NCBI GenBank assembly: GCA_949316235.1
Contig: OX438743.1
Span: forward strand, 15,311,771 to 15,375,770
Length of the DNA stretch: 64,000 nt
Direction: 5' to 3'
DNA from: Oegoconia quadripuncta
Lineage: Eukaryota; Arthropoda; Insecta; Lepidoptera; Autostichidae
The notes under the pieces are model-generated. The model made no database searches and had not been told where the DNA came from. It saw only the letters and a program-made list of their open reading frames with translations. The translations under genes and the position numbers were made by a program. Shown here piece by piece: positions 1 to 13,300 of the stretch (the first letter of the stretch is position 1; every line of letters begins with the position of its first letter).

Positions 1-3000
1 ATTAGTACTGTTCGACCCAGACATGTAGGATGTTGTATAGAGATTTATTTACTACGTCGTCTTTTTTGATGACCAGTGTATAATATTATATAATGAGTGT
101 GTTATATTATAACTATCGTTTACTTCCGAACCCTTTTACATCCATCGGTTCTGCGACTGATTGCTACCTCAGCTTATCAATCTTCTGAAGTGGGTCAGCG
201 AGTCTCGCTCTCTAACAAATCATGTCATGACCTTATCCTATAGTGAAACTCCGAGCATAGATTTGACTTTAGTTTTCTCATTACTCGAAGAGTTACTGTA
301 TAATGCTTTACAAATGGCTTGGTGTTCCATTATGTAACTTAGTCGATTACGTGATCACGTTACTAGAGATGGATTATGATTGGCTGGTTCATCGCTCGCT
401 CGGTAATTTGATGGTTTCTTATTGGTCCACGGTATCGCTGATGATACCGATGAAGGTACATAATTTAAGGGCAGTTTACTTATCTCTATTGATATAGTAT
501 GACACGTTCTTGTGCCTCGGCCAAAACTGCCCTTTTTCCTATTGAAGCATTTACACGTTTTAAACTTAAAATTAGAACGCTTTATATCTCCCGTATGCCG
601 CCAATAGTTCGTCAGAGACTAGAAGATGTGCATATCTTACAATAGTCCCCGAATCGTTGTACTGTGCATAAACACGAAAGTTTATTTTAAAGCGATCCAA
701 ATAAGTAATAAGACTTACTAGTATTTTGTTTTGCATAATGCATTTACTGCATACTCGAATGTCTGATAATTAAATAAAGTATTATTTGATTTTACCTTTG
801 TCCTTGGGCTGTGTGAAACTGAACTTGAAACACTATTGTGTCTAGAGATTAGTTAGACACCTGGTTTATTGAAGAAAATTTTCTACCGCAACATGGGGAA
901 ATATATGCATCTCTCTTGCACTACGAATAAAATAATTGACGCGTCAGAAACTTCGATATTATTTTCGCAGGTTCGGTGGAATGTTTTCTACCAGGTCTAA
1001 TGTATTTATTAGGTGCCATGAGGTCGAATTGCAACGTAATATTAATTTATAATAATTTAATGATATAGCTTCCGTTTTTTATATTATGGCCTAAATTTGT
1101 ACAGGGTGCTACGTGACTCCAAATTACGCGACTGTGTATCCTTATGAACTTCCTTTATCAATAATGCATCAAATGTGGGTCTTAGCCCGTTTGAGGTCAA
1201 AAATCCTTATCAAAGATATAATAATTATTTTAGGTACTTAATTTATCATAGATTTTCATCTGGATTAATCTAGTCTTTGAATGACAAGAGGACATGGAAA
1301 GCTACTGATCTAAATATGATTTTAGTTCCATAAATTGTGAAAGCTTAGTTGCATTTAAAATATGTTAATGAACTTCAGTATTGTAATGAATGTAATATAA
1401 TAATACAGCTGTATTTTAAGACTATAGAAAGATTAAGGTCGCCGTCCACCGCCAACAATATTCAAGCATAAATGTTTATATGGAATCACGTTTCTGATGG
1501 TATTTGCTAAGTGAAACTATATATAAATAAAGGCACTGTTTTATCAATCTTAATTTAGAGTTACGCGTCTAACATTAAAATTATTTTATGGTCTGACAGT
1601 CGACCTAGCAATCAGCAAACGATACTATACCATATATTATATAGTGTTACCTGTGGGAAGATTTCATGACTAGTTTGTGGCTGGCTGCTAGAGGGTTGGC
1701 GAAATTTATATTATCGAAATACAGTACTTGACTAACTGACGAGAGTTAACTAAGTGTATAGAGAAAGAATAATAATAAATGATTTATTGTATTATCTATG
1801 GATGTTACATATCACGTTTACCATACAGTGGCACTTTTACTTATTATCAGTTACATAACAAGGGAACTCCGATTTCAAAACTAGGTAGGCAGCCCTGTAT
1901 CATAGAAATAGCTACAATAATCGGTCTTGTTTAGCATTGACGGTGGACGATCACCAACGATCACAGAAGCAAAATTTTCTGCGAATTTTTTCCATACCAT
2001 ACCAGTCGGCTCCAGCCGGTCTACACAGTTTATTTTCATAGACAGAATATTAGCACCTACACTTTGTAACCCTGTGGCCGACTATAGTTTTATTGGCTAA
2101 TTGATCTTATGTTCACAACGAAAAATTTAATTCGTCGAAAATTATTGTGGTTGTGAATGTGTAAAATGCAAAAAGAAATAAAGGACTTACTGTGGGTATT
2201 TAATTCTTAGGATAGTTTCGAAAAGTACATTTTTAGTACTTATTTAAACAAGTAGTTAAAATCAATGATAACTAAGCTAAGCACCTATAAACTTCCTTGA
2301 GTTTACCTTCTAAGATGACCCCTGACTTTGGACTGCTATTCTTTAAACAATGACAGCTATTTCTTGTGCCAATTTGACGATTCGCATTACGCGTCTCGAG
2401 TCTCGCTGCCATGGAATATGTCATTGGTGTTGTATTTTGTTTTTTTACTTGGCGTAAAGAGATGCCATGGTATTGTGTAACTTTGACGGTGAAATTGTGG
2501 TTTAAGATATGAATTCTTTGAACACATTAGTTACTCGTATATTAGATTCGTAGGCGGTTACTACTGCTATCAATAGCTATCAGCGCCAAAAGGACAAGGT
2601 TCAATTGGCGTCATTTTTTGTTACTGATATTCATTAAGTAATAGCGGGGTCAGGGGAGATGTCGTTTAGCACTAATCCAACCATATATTACAGGTTTATA
2701 CTCCGTGTTATTATATAAGCCTTAAAAAGTTTTTCGTCTATAATCCTCTAGCTGTATAGATTTAATTCTCCAATTTCTCGATCAAGTTTAATGAAGTTTG
2801 AAGCCGAAGTGTTTCTGTAAGCCGAAGCGCCGAATTTTTGTAAAAGATAAATTGTAAGCATTCTGGAAAATAAGGGTTTTGTGGGCGTGTGTGTTATTGT
2901 GAGATTGCAAACCGTGTAATTGGCGACTATATGAAGAGTCAACTATCTGTGTATTACGCAAGAGATATAATTAAGGTCAATAGCGCAAATCCTCAGTTAA

Positions 3001-3690
3001 ACCGGGCTTCATTTCAAACAAGTCGCCAATTTGTCAGTTTGTTAAAAAAGGAGTTGGTGCCACCAACTACGATTCTGTACATAGTAAATTAGCTCGTTGC
3101 ATTTCGTATTTAGAATTAATTATTCAATCTTTCTAGGATCATGACGGAAGAGTATTCGCTCTCAACGATGTTATTCCCCGTATTATTTATCTTTGTTAAT
3201 TTTGTTACATAATTATTTTAAGGAGACTCCGACGGCGTTGATTGTCACAAAATGATAGCTCCGATTTTTGTTTTATTCTTAAGGAACGGTAGAACTTTTT
3301 TTGTTAATGAAATGGCATATTATATATTTACAATATTACGTTAAGCATTATAGGAAAGTTAAGTTTAATTGTCTATTATATTTACATTATGATTTTACGT
3401 AGGTAGTACTCGAGAAACGCTTTTCTGCAAGAAATGGACTGATAGCGTACATTGCGTTCCCGCAATTTGAATCCAATTCACCCTACATTTAGCGAAACTG
3501 ATGTTTACACCGACTCGAATTGTGTTGCGGTCTGCTTTCGGTGTAACAGAGGACAGTTTGTATACAACAATGTATCAAAGACCCTCCACTAGCTGACAGT
3601 CTGTCCGTCATGGCATTATTGACGCTGTATCTGCGCATGTGTGTACTACGCCGTCTATAGTATGAAAAAACCAAATTATATAAGCTGGTA
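1..3690. other. No gene recognised
   Basis: AT-rich sequence with only short, shadow-like open frames. I see no domain, no credible exon chain and no clear terminal repeat. A weak inverted word (CGTCCACCG near 1445 and its complement near 1938) was too short to call an element. Confidence 0.5.
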
Positions 3691-4060
3691 TACCGGATGA
3701 GTTTTTTTACCGTAAACAAAAAAATAGGGCATATTAGATAAGTGAAATAGAAGGTATTGGCATAAGTAGTTTAATTTTTTTTTTAATCATCATATGCTCG
3801 CGCAGGCCGGAGATTGCAACTGGCGGGATTCGTAGGGTTCCTATCATGCGAAATTTATTTGGAACTCTTTTGTCCCAAGTTTTTTAAAATTTAATAATGG
3901 AGTTATTTGAAATAGGCTACAAACGCGACCGTCAAATGACACAACGCTTTATTCGATGATGGTTTTAAAACAGGAAAATAAGCTACCTTTGCCAATACTT
4001 TCTATTTCACTTACCTACTAAGCCCTATTTTTTTCCTTACGGTAAAAAACTCATCCGGTA
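3691..4060. mobile_element. Tc1/mariner-like MITE (370 bp, TA-flanked)
   Basis: Long inverted arms are visible: the left arm opens TACCGGATGAGTTTTTTTAC and the right arm is its near-exact complement ending at 4060. Similarity continues inward for about 75 bases, through AAAAATAGGGC and AAGTGAAATAGAA. Both ends are flanked by TA, the target duplication of the Tc1/mariner superfamily. There is no coding capacity, so it would be non-autonomous. Confidence 0.75.
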
Positions 4061-4439
4061 TAACGCAGCTTACGCAAACGATTCTATATATATCGGTTAT
4101 GCTGCTCGGATGCGATGCTAGTGACACAGTGATAAATCGATAGTTTACTATAACGAAAGTAGTTTGCGTGAACTCATGATAGGCTCTGTGATCATTTTTC
4201 CCGTTTGTGGCTCGTATATTTTATCTGTAGACAGTAATGTAGTTCGAATTGGATACAATTTGCTTAGATTATGAGCGCTTAGTCCTTAACGTGCATATGT
4301 ACACTTAAAGAACTGATTAATTTATAGACTGTACCGTGAACCGAATTGAAGGGACAAATGAAATTCCAAAATTGTTTATACCTGTATAGTTCAATGGTAA
4401 TAAATGTGGATCTGTTTATCTGAGTTAATAAAAATAATA
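4061..4439. other. No feature seen
   Basis: Spacer between the MITE and an inverted SINE pair. Nothing recognisable. Confidence 0.4.
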
Positions 4440-4680
4440 AAAAATGTACCGACGGTTGCAGGTTCGATTTCTGTGATGAATACGTACGATTTATTCCCGA
4501 GTTCGATAATTTATACAAAATCTGTCGACAAGTTTTATCAAATCAAAACGACAAGCTCTTATATAATGATATCAAATAATTAGACCCCGAACTCGGGAAT
4601 AAGTGTTCGTATTCATTACCCCAAGCGGGATTCATCCCCACAATCGTCGGTTTCAACCTATTACGTCAATTGGCCGGTGA
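4440..4680. repeat. Inverted pair of tRNA-derived SINE fragments
   Basis: A plus-strand piece carries a B-box-like GGTTCGATT near 4460 and the tail word TTATTCCCGAGTTCG. A minus-strand piece (about 4580-4665) carries the complement, CGAACTCGGGAATAA, and a degenerate B box. Both match the SINE at 33640-33815 (tail GAATACGAACA, CCCGAGT). The pair forms an imperfect palindrome of about 210 bases. Confidence 0.6.
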
Positions 4681-6171
4681 TAAGTATATATTAATTATGA
4701 AGATACGAATAATAAAATAAGCTCCGTGTACACAAAAGATAAAATGAGCCCGTACAATCGCACATTAAGATAAAAGTATGTTTTAAATATTAGTATTAAT
4801 GATATTGGTATTTCCTTTGTCTGGGTGGTATCGAGTACGCTTAATTGTTTATGAAATCGCACGTAAATAAGCTATTTTATTATTTTTTAGGTAGGTGTAT
4901 TTGTAATCTTCCACTATAATACAGCGGTGCCCGTAGGTATTAGCAAGAAGGGTGTTTGCATCAAACCGTTATAGTACATTACGATATAAGTGCGTTATGG
5001 TGGGTATAACACACGAGGCGGAATTTCAACGTATATCGTACGACGTTTTTCAACATATTTTCGAGGAAACGGGATAATAAATCACGCCGCGCTGCCTACC
5101 TACTGGCTGGCGCCGCGGGGCATTTCAAGATTTGAAAAAAAAAAAGGATATTTTATTACTGATTTCCATAACACGGAGATCAGCGATATTTTATTCACCG
5201 GGCTGATGGTGTTATCACTTGGCCGTGTGAGACTTATGTTCTTTGCCATAGCAAATAGTGCGGTTATAGAATAGGTATAACTTCACTATTTGCGTTTATA
5301 ACACATGCGTATTTTATGAGCTGCTTGATATATCTAAAACCGGTGAAATTAGATCCACTTTACGAGCAAGTATGTTGAAAATAGGGTTTATCCACACGAC
5401 ATTTTCCGAAAATCATTGACAGAAGAGACCATCGACGAAGGTCTTTTTCGGTGAAGTAATCTTTCGATGATGACGTTTAGCATTCTATTCTGATTTTTAG
5501 ACAAAGCAAAACCGTTTGTTCTACCTATCCTAACTAACTACCCCTATTAATTAGTATAAACGGATTTTTTGTCCTTACTTTCCACCATGCCTACACAAAG
5601 AGCTCTATGACATTCAGTAAATGCAAAAGTTACATACCGACCATTTATTACTTGACTGAAGTGAGAAGTGTACATCTGTCCATTGCTGAAACATGTGTAC
5701 ATGTTAGCTATGGCATAATGTATTGGTGTATATAGCTTTAATGAAATTTTAGCTTTTGAAGAGATTTGGTTTCATTTAAGTTGTTATGGAAAGAATGTTT
5801 TTCAGTAGATTTAGTAGAAAACCTATTTGGTACATGCATAACACGAAAGTAATTTCTCTTTAACCCAAAAAAAAAATGATTAAGATTATGGCGAAGTTCG
5901 TGGCCAGTTACAACATGTGTTTGTGTAGAATAACATTTTTATTTGGCTTCAAACATCAAAGATAGGGGTTTTGCCCTAAGACGCTATAGAAACATAGTAG
6001 TGTTTGCACAAAATACAATCACCAATAATCTATAAAAAACAGCTTATTGTCATCATTTCTTTTAAATTGATAAACAAAAACCTGCTGGATCGCTTCTTTA
6101 TGTAGTGTATTTTTTTACATGCATAGTGTGAAACATTGCACTGATTTTTCGATTGCATTTATGATATCCCA
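4681..6171. other. No gene recognised
   Basis: AT-rich. One frame of 94 codons near 4990-5274 has no recognisable domain, and I treat it as chance. No repeats were identified. Confidence 0.4.
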
Positions 6172-6186
6172 CTGTACAGTATGCGC

Positions 6187-6564
6187 TTTTGCCATACCTA
6201 CTATTGGCACTTTTACCTACGGTAGCCTCCTGGCTACCGCACCATCAACGCTCACTGCGACCTGGCGCTGTCCGTGGTGTATTAAATTAGGGAGTCGAGC
6301 TTCACTCGACTCTCTCCCCCTTAGGGTTAGCCGCTTTGGCTTTTTGCGTCACATTAGCTACACTGCCATTTGCTGGGGGGGAGGTGGGACTTTCTTTCTT
6401 TCCTACTTTTCACCCTTAAAGTCTTTCTTTAATTAGTCTGGGGTGCAAGGCAGCAATAGAGTCACGTAGGGCACCGTCTACCTTCAGTAGGCGCCGTGCA
6501 GAGTACCACTGTTGATCCTGGCTTACAGGAGTTACAGTGGGAGGAGAGCGGAGGTGGGATCTAT
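6187..6564 (+). mobile_element. 5'-truncated R1-clade LINE, 3' UTR only
   Basis: This stretch is collinear with the 3' end of the longer LINE at 60894-63119: the last coding bases, the CGGTAGCC stretch, TCCGTGGTGTAT, TTCTTTAATTAGTCTGGGGT and AGGCGCCGTG, ending in GGTGGGAT. A 15-bp target duplication with one mismatch flanks it (6172-6186 CTGTACAGTATGCGC and 6565-6579 CTGTACAGGATGCGC). It is a dead-on-arrival copy without poly(A), as expected for R1 relatives. Confidence 0.85.
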
Positions 6565-6579
6565 CTGTACAGGATGCGC

Positions 6580-8489
6580 AAATACGTCCTCAAGTTCAAT
6601 GTCATTTTAGGTCAGCAAATGACCCGAGTTAAATTGAAACGGAAATTGTACCGGATAGAATGGGCATGGCTTGAAAGACTGGCAAGATTTTGAAGGAAAA
6701 ATAATTTAGTATACCCATAGGTAGAGTAAACGGCAGCAATCTGTACCCACTTAATCGGCTATATTTTTTCTCTGCTTGCTGATACTTACTGACATCGCGT
6801 GGCCGACTATACCTACTTAATTTGTGATGTGATGTATGATACTCGATTGGGATCTAAGGATCTTATTAATAAGGCAATCTCAATTTTTTAGATAGTGTTT
6901 ATATACACACCATTATCTTAGTGTCAACTTAAGTTCATCTCAATCTTGAGATCGTTTTATTAACACTAGCCTTAGACAATGTTACATACGTTGAACTGAA
7001 TATACTTGTAGTCACATGTCTTATGATTATGGAGACTAGTTTGCTAAATTACGGAGCTAATTAATCTTAAGCATTAAAATCAACGGCTTTCTTTAGACAC
7101 TGTTATTATACTAGGAGTCATTTTGTAAATACTCAGAACCTATTTTCCTACCTAAACGGTAGGTACACTATTCCTTTTTAAAATTACTGTCTGTATTAAT
7201 TAAATTGTACAAATTTTATAAATTGAGACTTTGTTTTATTGTAACAAGTGCTACTTCGACCTCATTCTATTAGCAATAATATTATACCTGCACATTGAAT
7301 TATTAAAACGTCCTTGAAAAATTTACATTTGCGCCATTCGTCGAATTTGATATTTATATGCTATATTGATCCGAAATTGTAGTCTTTATTAAGCGAGACC
7401 ATTGGCGATGAACATTATCATTGAATTTAGACAAAAAGCGGTGATTCAAATTAATTATTAAATAATTTCTTTGGTCTGACAGCGCGGTAAACGATTTTTA
7501 CAGTTCGCCTAACTGTTTAACACAAGAAACTCCAGAGAGACAATGATAAAATATTTTCCAGGTAGGTAAGTAAAAATATTTTTAAAAAGGAACTAATAGG
7601 TTCCGTTAATTGAAAGTAGGGTGATTGACGAACGACATAAAAGAACCAGAAAGTTTAGATGGACGGGTAGTTAAATGTTTACTTTCTGTGCGTTCGATAG
7701 ATGTTAAAAGCGGATAAAATACCAATAAATCGATAGCATATTGACCACACTGGAATGAGCTAAAATCACGGAGTACCTACCTAAAACGAGTAATTTATTT
7801 ATTTAATTTATTTACGGTTTTTTGTCGGACGCTGTCAAAGTCAAATAATGGTTGTGATTGAAAGGTTGGAAGGATTTGACATTAAGCCTGTTAAAAGCAG
7901 AGGGGACGTGCATGAACCAAAGTATTGAAGGCGAAGCGAAGTTGGTTTAATTAAGTAGCTGCCCCGTCTTATCGTACTGGTTTACATCGCTAATATAAAC
8001 TATGCCAACGATGCGAACTTGCGAGCTGGTGAAGTCGACGATCCCAGCGAAACTTTAGTGCCGCCTGTTGTGTGGGTTGATAGTTGATACCCGTGCCGCA
8101 CGTGTAGATCATCACACACGGGCCGTGCGTGACAATCTATCGTTATTAGTTTTGTCACAGGTAAATCGTAGCGTAGTCAGTTAGATAATAGTTCACTTGA
8201 AAGATCAGCGTTGACTGGCATTGAAACTCGTCATACATTAAAAATCCAAAAAAAAACATTTTTTATGCGTTTCATAGTGCCCCGAAGGCTATACTAATCG
8301 ACTAACCAGCCCCGAAAGCTACGCTGCGACCCATCGTTCGTTTGACCTTAGTTTCCAGCATAGATCTAAGTCGTTTAGGTCGCTTAGCTTCGCCTGTGGA
8401 GTGATAGGTACTACACACACTTGTATGCTACAGGACCTTTAATGAGGTCATGCAGGTGCTTCGCTTAATTTTCATGGGCGACATGAACG
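6580..8489. other. No gene recognised
   Basis: AT-rich sequence with no credible ORF. GC content rises around 7890-8480, where GAAGCGAAG/CTTCGCTT words recur on both strands, but I could not define element ends. Confidence 0.4.
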
Positions 8490-8608
8490 AAGCTAAACCA
8501 ACAAACTTCGTTCGATAAGTCCGCCGTTGTATTCAAACTCTGTATGTATGTAAAATTAATGTATAGTGTCTTTGTACAATAAAGCGTTTACAAAAAAACT
8601 TTGAAGGG
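8490..8608 (+). mobile_element. 3' tail of a non-LTR retroposon (ATAAGTCCGCC...GTACAATAAAG type)
   Basis: The pattern ATAAGTCCGCC...TGTA...GTACAATAAAGCGTTTA recurs at 46140-46235 and, degenerate, at 58685-58760. It looks like a LINE or LINE-dependent 3' end with a poly(A)-signal-like AATAAA. It lies directly against the provirus. Confidence 0.55.
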
Positions 8609-8922
8609 AGTTAAATATAACCACATAGTAGATATAGAATACATATAGACATAGTTTAAGTGGACACCCAAGTGCATATAGTGACATAAGTATTATAGTA
8701 TAGTTATCATAGGATTCTAGTGAAGTGTTAGTTAGTGCCTACGTGACCTAAACTGCTGTGTCGGCAAAGTGATGCAGCTGCACCGTGGGAGTGGACCACC
8801 GGAAGATCCCCAGACAGTCTTCACAACGCGTCTCTGGGATTCGCACCTAATATTGGTAAATCCTATCTCATTATTAGTAACTTACTAATTATTAGCCGTG
8901 GCCACCGTCCCACTACATAACT
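8609..8922 (+). repeat. 5' LTR
   Basis: It starts AGTTAAATATAACCACATAG and ends CCCACTACATAACT. The same 314 bases recur at 15797-16110 without a visible difference. As the 5' copy it should carry the promoter that drives the genomic RNA. Confidence 0.95.
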
Positions 8923-8932
8923 GGCGCAGTCG
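8922..8932 (+). promoter_or_regulatory. Primer-binding site, tRNA-Ser type
   Basis: TGGCGCAGTCG begins on the last base of the 5' LTR. This complements the 3' end expected of a serine tRNA (CGACUGC plus CCA). An overlap of the primer site with the final LTR base is a known errantivirus trait. Confidence 0.8.
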
Positions 8933-9173
8933 ATAGTAGGTTCTGGTGATTCGGTTTTCGCGAAGGACTCAAATCGTCTGCCGAAAACGCGGAGTGAGTT
9001 TCAACTCTTTGTGCCGGAAACGAACATTACATTCCAACGAACATTTTGGATCCATCTTACGGTTAGTGCGAACTGATAACACGTAAGATAACGGACAGTG
9101 CATTGCGGCTAAAACTGAGTGACGCTCGCGGAGCGGAAAGCGGATTTGTGTTTGTGTGACTCAAAATTCAAGG

Positions 9174-9193
9174 ATGAGAATGCAAATGAACTG
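9174..9193 (+). CDS. env: Predicted short first coding exon of env (leader)
   Basis: An ATG at 9174 opens six codons plus two bases, and then meets a splice-donor-like CTG|GTAGGT at 9193/9194. In unspliced RNA the frame stops immediately (TAG at 9195-9197). The matching acceptor is GTTGTTCCAG|G at 14149/14150; the phases agree (2 then 1 base) and lead into the env frame. Errantiviruses express env from a spliced subgenomic RNA, so this is a plausible source of the env start codon, which is otherwise missing. Not tested by RNA data. Confidence 0.55.
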
Positions 9194-9358
9194 GTAGGTG
9201 GAGTTTACATTATCCCCAAGTTCCTTGCTTTATCCCTCTTTTTTAAATACATATATTAATTAATTACAGAAGTGCTAGTGTGTTCCGGTCTACCTGCTCA
9301 TATCGCAATAGACATTCTTTTAATTAAATAGCTTAAAATTAGTATCTAATTAATAAAA

Positions 9359-10390
9359 ATGGAATACAATAATAATTATAAATTTTTATCCGACTTATTA
9401 CCTTCTTATGATGGAAATCCTAAACGATTAAATAGTTATATAAAACAAGTAGATGACGTTTTGAGTTTAATCGATGGTGCTAATGAGAAAATAGTGTCTT
9501 GTATGATACGTAGTAAACTTAGTAATGCAGCGTGTGATGCGCTTCAATTTGAGAACAGCCTAACAACTTGGCAAGATATAAAAGAAGCTTTAGTACGTAG
9601 GTTACAAGAGCCGCGTAACGAAGTGCAAGTAATTCACGAATTGATGTCCTTGAAACGTAATAGGTATGAAGATGTAGAAACGTATGGCAAAAGATTTACT
9701 GATGTATTAGGTATCCTCATGTGTGTGGGAGTAAATATTGACCCCACATATTACGAAAAGTTGGCAATGGAACATTTCGTCAACTCTCTTGAACGTAACG
9801 TTTCTCTTGCAATTAAAATAGAAAAACCAACCAATTTATCTACTGCAATTACGTTAGCTAGACAGGAAGAAGCACGATCAAACTATAACAAACAAAATGT
9901 TGACTCTCAAGGCCAAGGTCTGACCAAATTTAAACCAAATAATAATATGCAATTTAAACCACTCTATGCCAACCCGTTTCAGGCCCAAGTCAGACCACAA
10001 TTCCAGGCCCAATTTCAACCTAGAACTTTCCGTCCCCAATTAAGGCAACCATACACCCCCCCAAAAAATAACTGGGCTGCACAACAACGTCAAAATTTTG
10101 CGACTCCTATGTTACCGTGGAAAAATACACAAAATCAACAACAACCCCAACCGCCAAAAAATTCTGACGTGACCATGAGATGAGTCAACAAGCCTTCTCA
10201 ACCACAGTGGACAACAGAGGAATTGTTCTATGCCTCGCAACCGGAATATTATCACCCCGACCCTAATTATGAACCTGAATATTGCGTTCATGATAACTAC
10301 TCACTTATGGACAATACTCAGCAACATGACCTTGACTCAGAAATAGATCAGGATTTTCGTCTGGTCAAGGACTCCAACGAGAACACATAG
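9359..10390 (+). pseudogene. gag: gag of the provirus, interrupted by one in-frame TGA
   Basis: Open from ATG 9359 to TGA 10181-10183 (274 residues). The same frame then stays open for a further 68 codons to TAG at 10388-10390, just where pol begins to overlap. The first part is a helical capsid-like domain of the retrotransposon Gag type (W-Q-D-I-K and E-V-Q-V-I-H stretches near residues 75-105), followed from about residue 195 by a basic, Gln/Pro/Phe-rich tail. No CCHC zinc knuckle is present, as is usual for errantivirus Gag. The TGA follows ATG AGA. It could be a point mutation, stop-codon readthrough or a sequence error. Full length would be about 343 codons, with the pol frame -1 to it. 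Confidence 0.85.
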
Positions 10391-13300
10391 TAAAAATTAA
10401 ACTGAATAATTATAAAGATAAAGACCACTTACCTTATGTAGAAATACCAGAATTTGGTGGCAAGTTCCTCATTGACACAGGTGCTTCAAGTAGTATGATT
10501 TCCCCACAGGTTATCCAAGCTGTACCAATACTTGAGGAACTTGTAAGAGTAGAACCTTTCGAAATAAAATCAGCACATAGCACATCACGCCACACCTTTG
10601 TAGCCTATTTACCATTACCACCAATGTTTAATACGGACGATAATGAATTTCACAAATTCTTAATATTTGAATTTGACAAAAAGTATAAAGGTTTAATTGG
10701 TTCAGATTTACTTACAAAATTATCAGCTCAGATTGATTACAAAGGTAAGCTGCTAAATACAACTACAGCGTCTTTACCACTGCATTTTGATTACCCCTTA
10801 AAGAAAATCATTATAGAATCACAAATTCACAAAATGATAACACTAAAAACTGAGTGTGATGATGGTATATATTTGCATGACAATTACGAATGGAAGAACG
10901 GATTAGTGACCCCTGCAGCTCTCGTGAAAGTAGAGAAAGGTAAATTTTCAACAACCGTAACAAATCACAATAATACAAAATTCATAATTATGGATAGAAC
11001 ACCCTTTCAGTTAGAACCATACCATGATGACTTTGAAAATAAAACACAGGTTCAAATTAATACATATGATACCCAGCATGACATTGACCTTGAGTTAAAA
11101 CAAAACATACAACAGAGACTACAAACGGACCATATGAATGATGAAGAAAAACGCGAAATAGAAAAACTCTGTTATCAATACCGTGACATTTTTTATTCAG
11201 AAAACTTACCTCTGACTTTCACTCATGCAGTCAAACATAAACTAAGACTTACTGACGAAACACCAACATATCAGCGTGCTTACCGACAACCTCCTGTTTT
11301 GACTAAAGAGATTGATAATCAAATTCAAAACTTACTTAAAAACGGTGTGATACGACCTTCACAATCTCCTTGGAGCTCACCTGTACACATTGTGCCAAAA
11401 AAAATTGATGCAACTGGAAAGCAAAAGTGGAGACTCGTAATAGATTACCGGAGACTAAACGACAAGACTGTAGAAGACAAATATCCACTGCCTAATATTA
11501 ATGACATTTTGGACAAGTTAGGTCGTGCTCAATACTTCACGACCTTGGATCTGGCATCAGGATATCACCAAGTAGAGATGGACCCAGTAGATGTTGAGAA
11601 AACGGCATTTATAACAAACAGAGGGCATTACGAATTCCTAAGAATGCCCTTTGGACTCAAAAACGCACCAAGTACCTTTCAGAGATTGATGGACGTTGTC
11701 CTCCGTGGCATTGATAATGTATTGACATATATTGATGACGTCATCATTTTCTCGACTTCCCTACAAGAGCATATAGAGAAATGCCAGCAAGTTTTCGACC
11801 GACTTAGACAAAATAATCTGAAATTACAGTTAGACAAATCTGAGTTTCTGAAACGTGAAGTGAAATTTCTAGGACATGTTTTGACTGACCAAGGTATAAG
11901 ACCCAACCGCGATCTAATTAGAGCTGTAACAGATTATCCAATGCCAAAAACCCAGAAGGAAATCAAGTCATTCCTAGGCTTAGTTGGGTACTATCGGAAA
12001 TTTATAAAGGATTTTGCCAAACTGACAAAACCGATGACTGCTTGTTTAAAAAAAAATGCTAAAGTTGTTCACAGTACCGCCTTTGTAGATGCTTTCCACA
12101 AATGTAAAGAAATTCTGACCAATGACCCTGTATTACAGTACCCTGACTTTGACGAACAGTTCATTTTAACAACAGATGCTTCAGATGTTGCGATTGGTGC
12201 GGTATTGTCTCAAGGCAAAATTGGATCAGACAGACCAGTAGCTTATGCCTCGAGGACGCTCTCTGAAACTGAACAAAAATATTCAGTAACAGAAAGAGAA
12301 TTCTTGAGTGTAGTTTGGGCAACAAAATACTTTCGCCCGTACTTATATGGAAAAAAATTCACAATATTCACCGATCACAAACCCTTAACGTGGATTCAAT
12401 CATTGAAAGACTCAAATCCCAAACTAACTCGATGGCGACTTAAATTGTCAGAATATAATTTCGATATTATTTATAAAACAGGAAAGTCAAATGGAAACGC
12501 AGATGCCTTATCAAGAATAAAACTATTTTACAAAAGTACAGAATCACTCCATGTTAATGTAGACACAAACGACCTTACAGACAATTTATGCGACAACGCC
12601 GAAAATGAGAGTAGTACACAAGACGATACTGACGACATGCTCTCGTACAGTACACTTACAGCGCCCTCACTGGGTAGATTGGAAGACGTAGAACTGATGA
12701 CAGTGGATGAACCAAATGTGGAATCGGAATATGAAACTGAACCGACTAAAGAATTGGTAACCACCAATCATACACAACCGGATAACCAAAATAATGGTAT
12801 ACCTATCATAGAAGACGCAATAGATAGACACACAAAACAATTCCATATTAGACTAACCCCAGGCACTCAGTATAGGGTAGAAGATAGAACTACGAATTCC
12901 AAAATAATCATAAAGGATGTGTATATCCCTATCAATAACACCGAATCGGAAGTAATAAAATTTCTAAAAGAGCACACTGTAGCAGATAGAAAATTTCATT
13001 GTTTTTTTCATGATGAAGCCTTGTACCTTACCTTTTCACGAGTGTATACTACCATTTTCAACAATAGAGGTCCTAAATTAATTAAATGTACATCTCGCGC
13101 TATATTTGTAGAGAATAAAATTGAGCAGAAAGAGTTAATTAAAAAATATCACGAAGGAAAAAATTTACACCGAGGTATACAGGAAACATATAAACAATTG
13201 CGTAGAAACTATCATTGGCCGTGCATGTTGTTAACAGTACAAAGTTTTATAAATCAATGCGACACATGCCTGAAAACAAAATACGAGAGACATCCATTGA

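Noticed and set aside
1438..1960. Transposon bounded by CGTCCACCG inverted ends
   Set aside because: Only about 12-15 bases match, with mismatches, and no target duplication is visible.
6119..6693. Small plus-strand genes of 105 and 65 codons
   Set aside because: The first reads through the R1-like 3' UTR and the second runs from it into flanking DNA.
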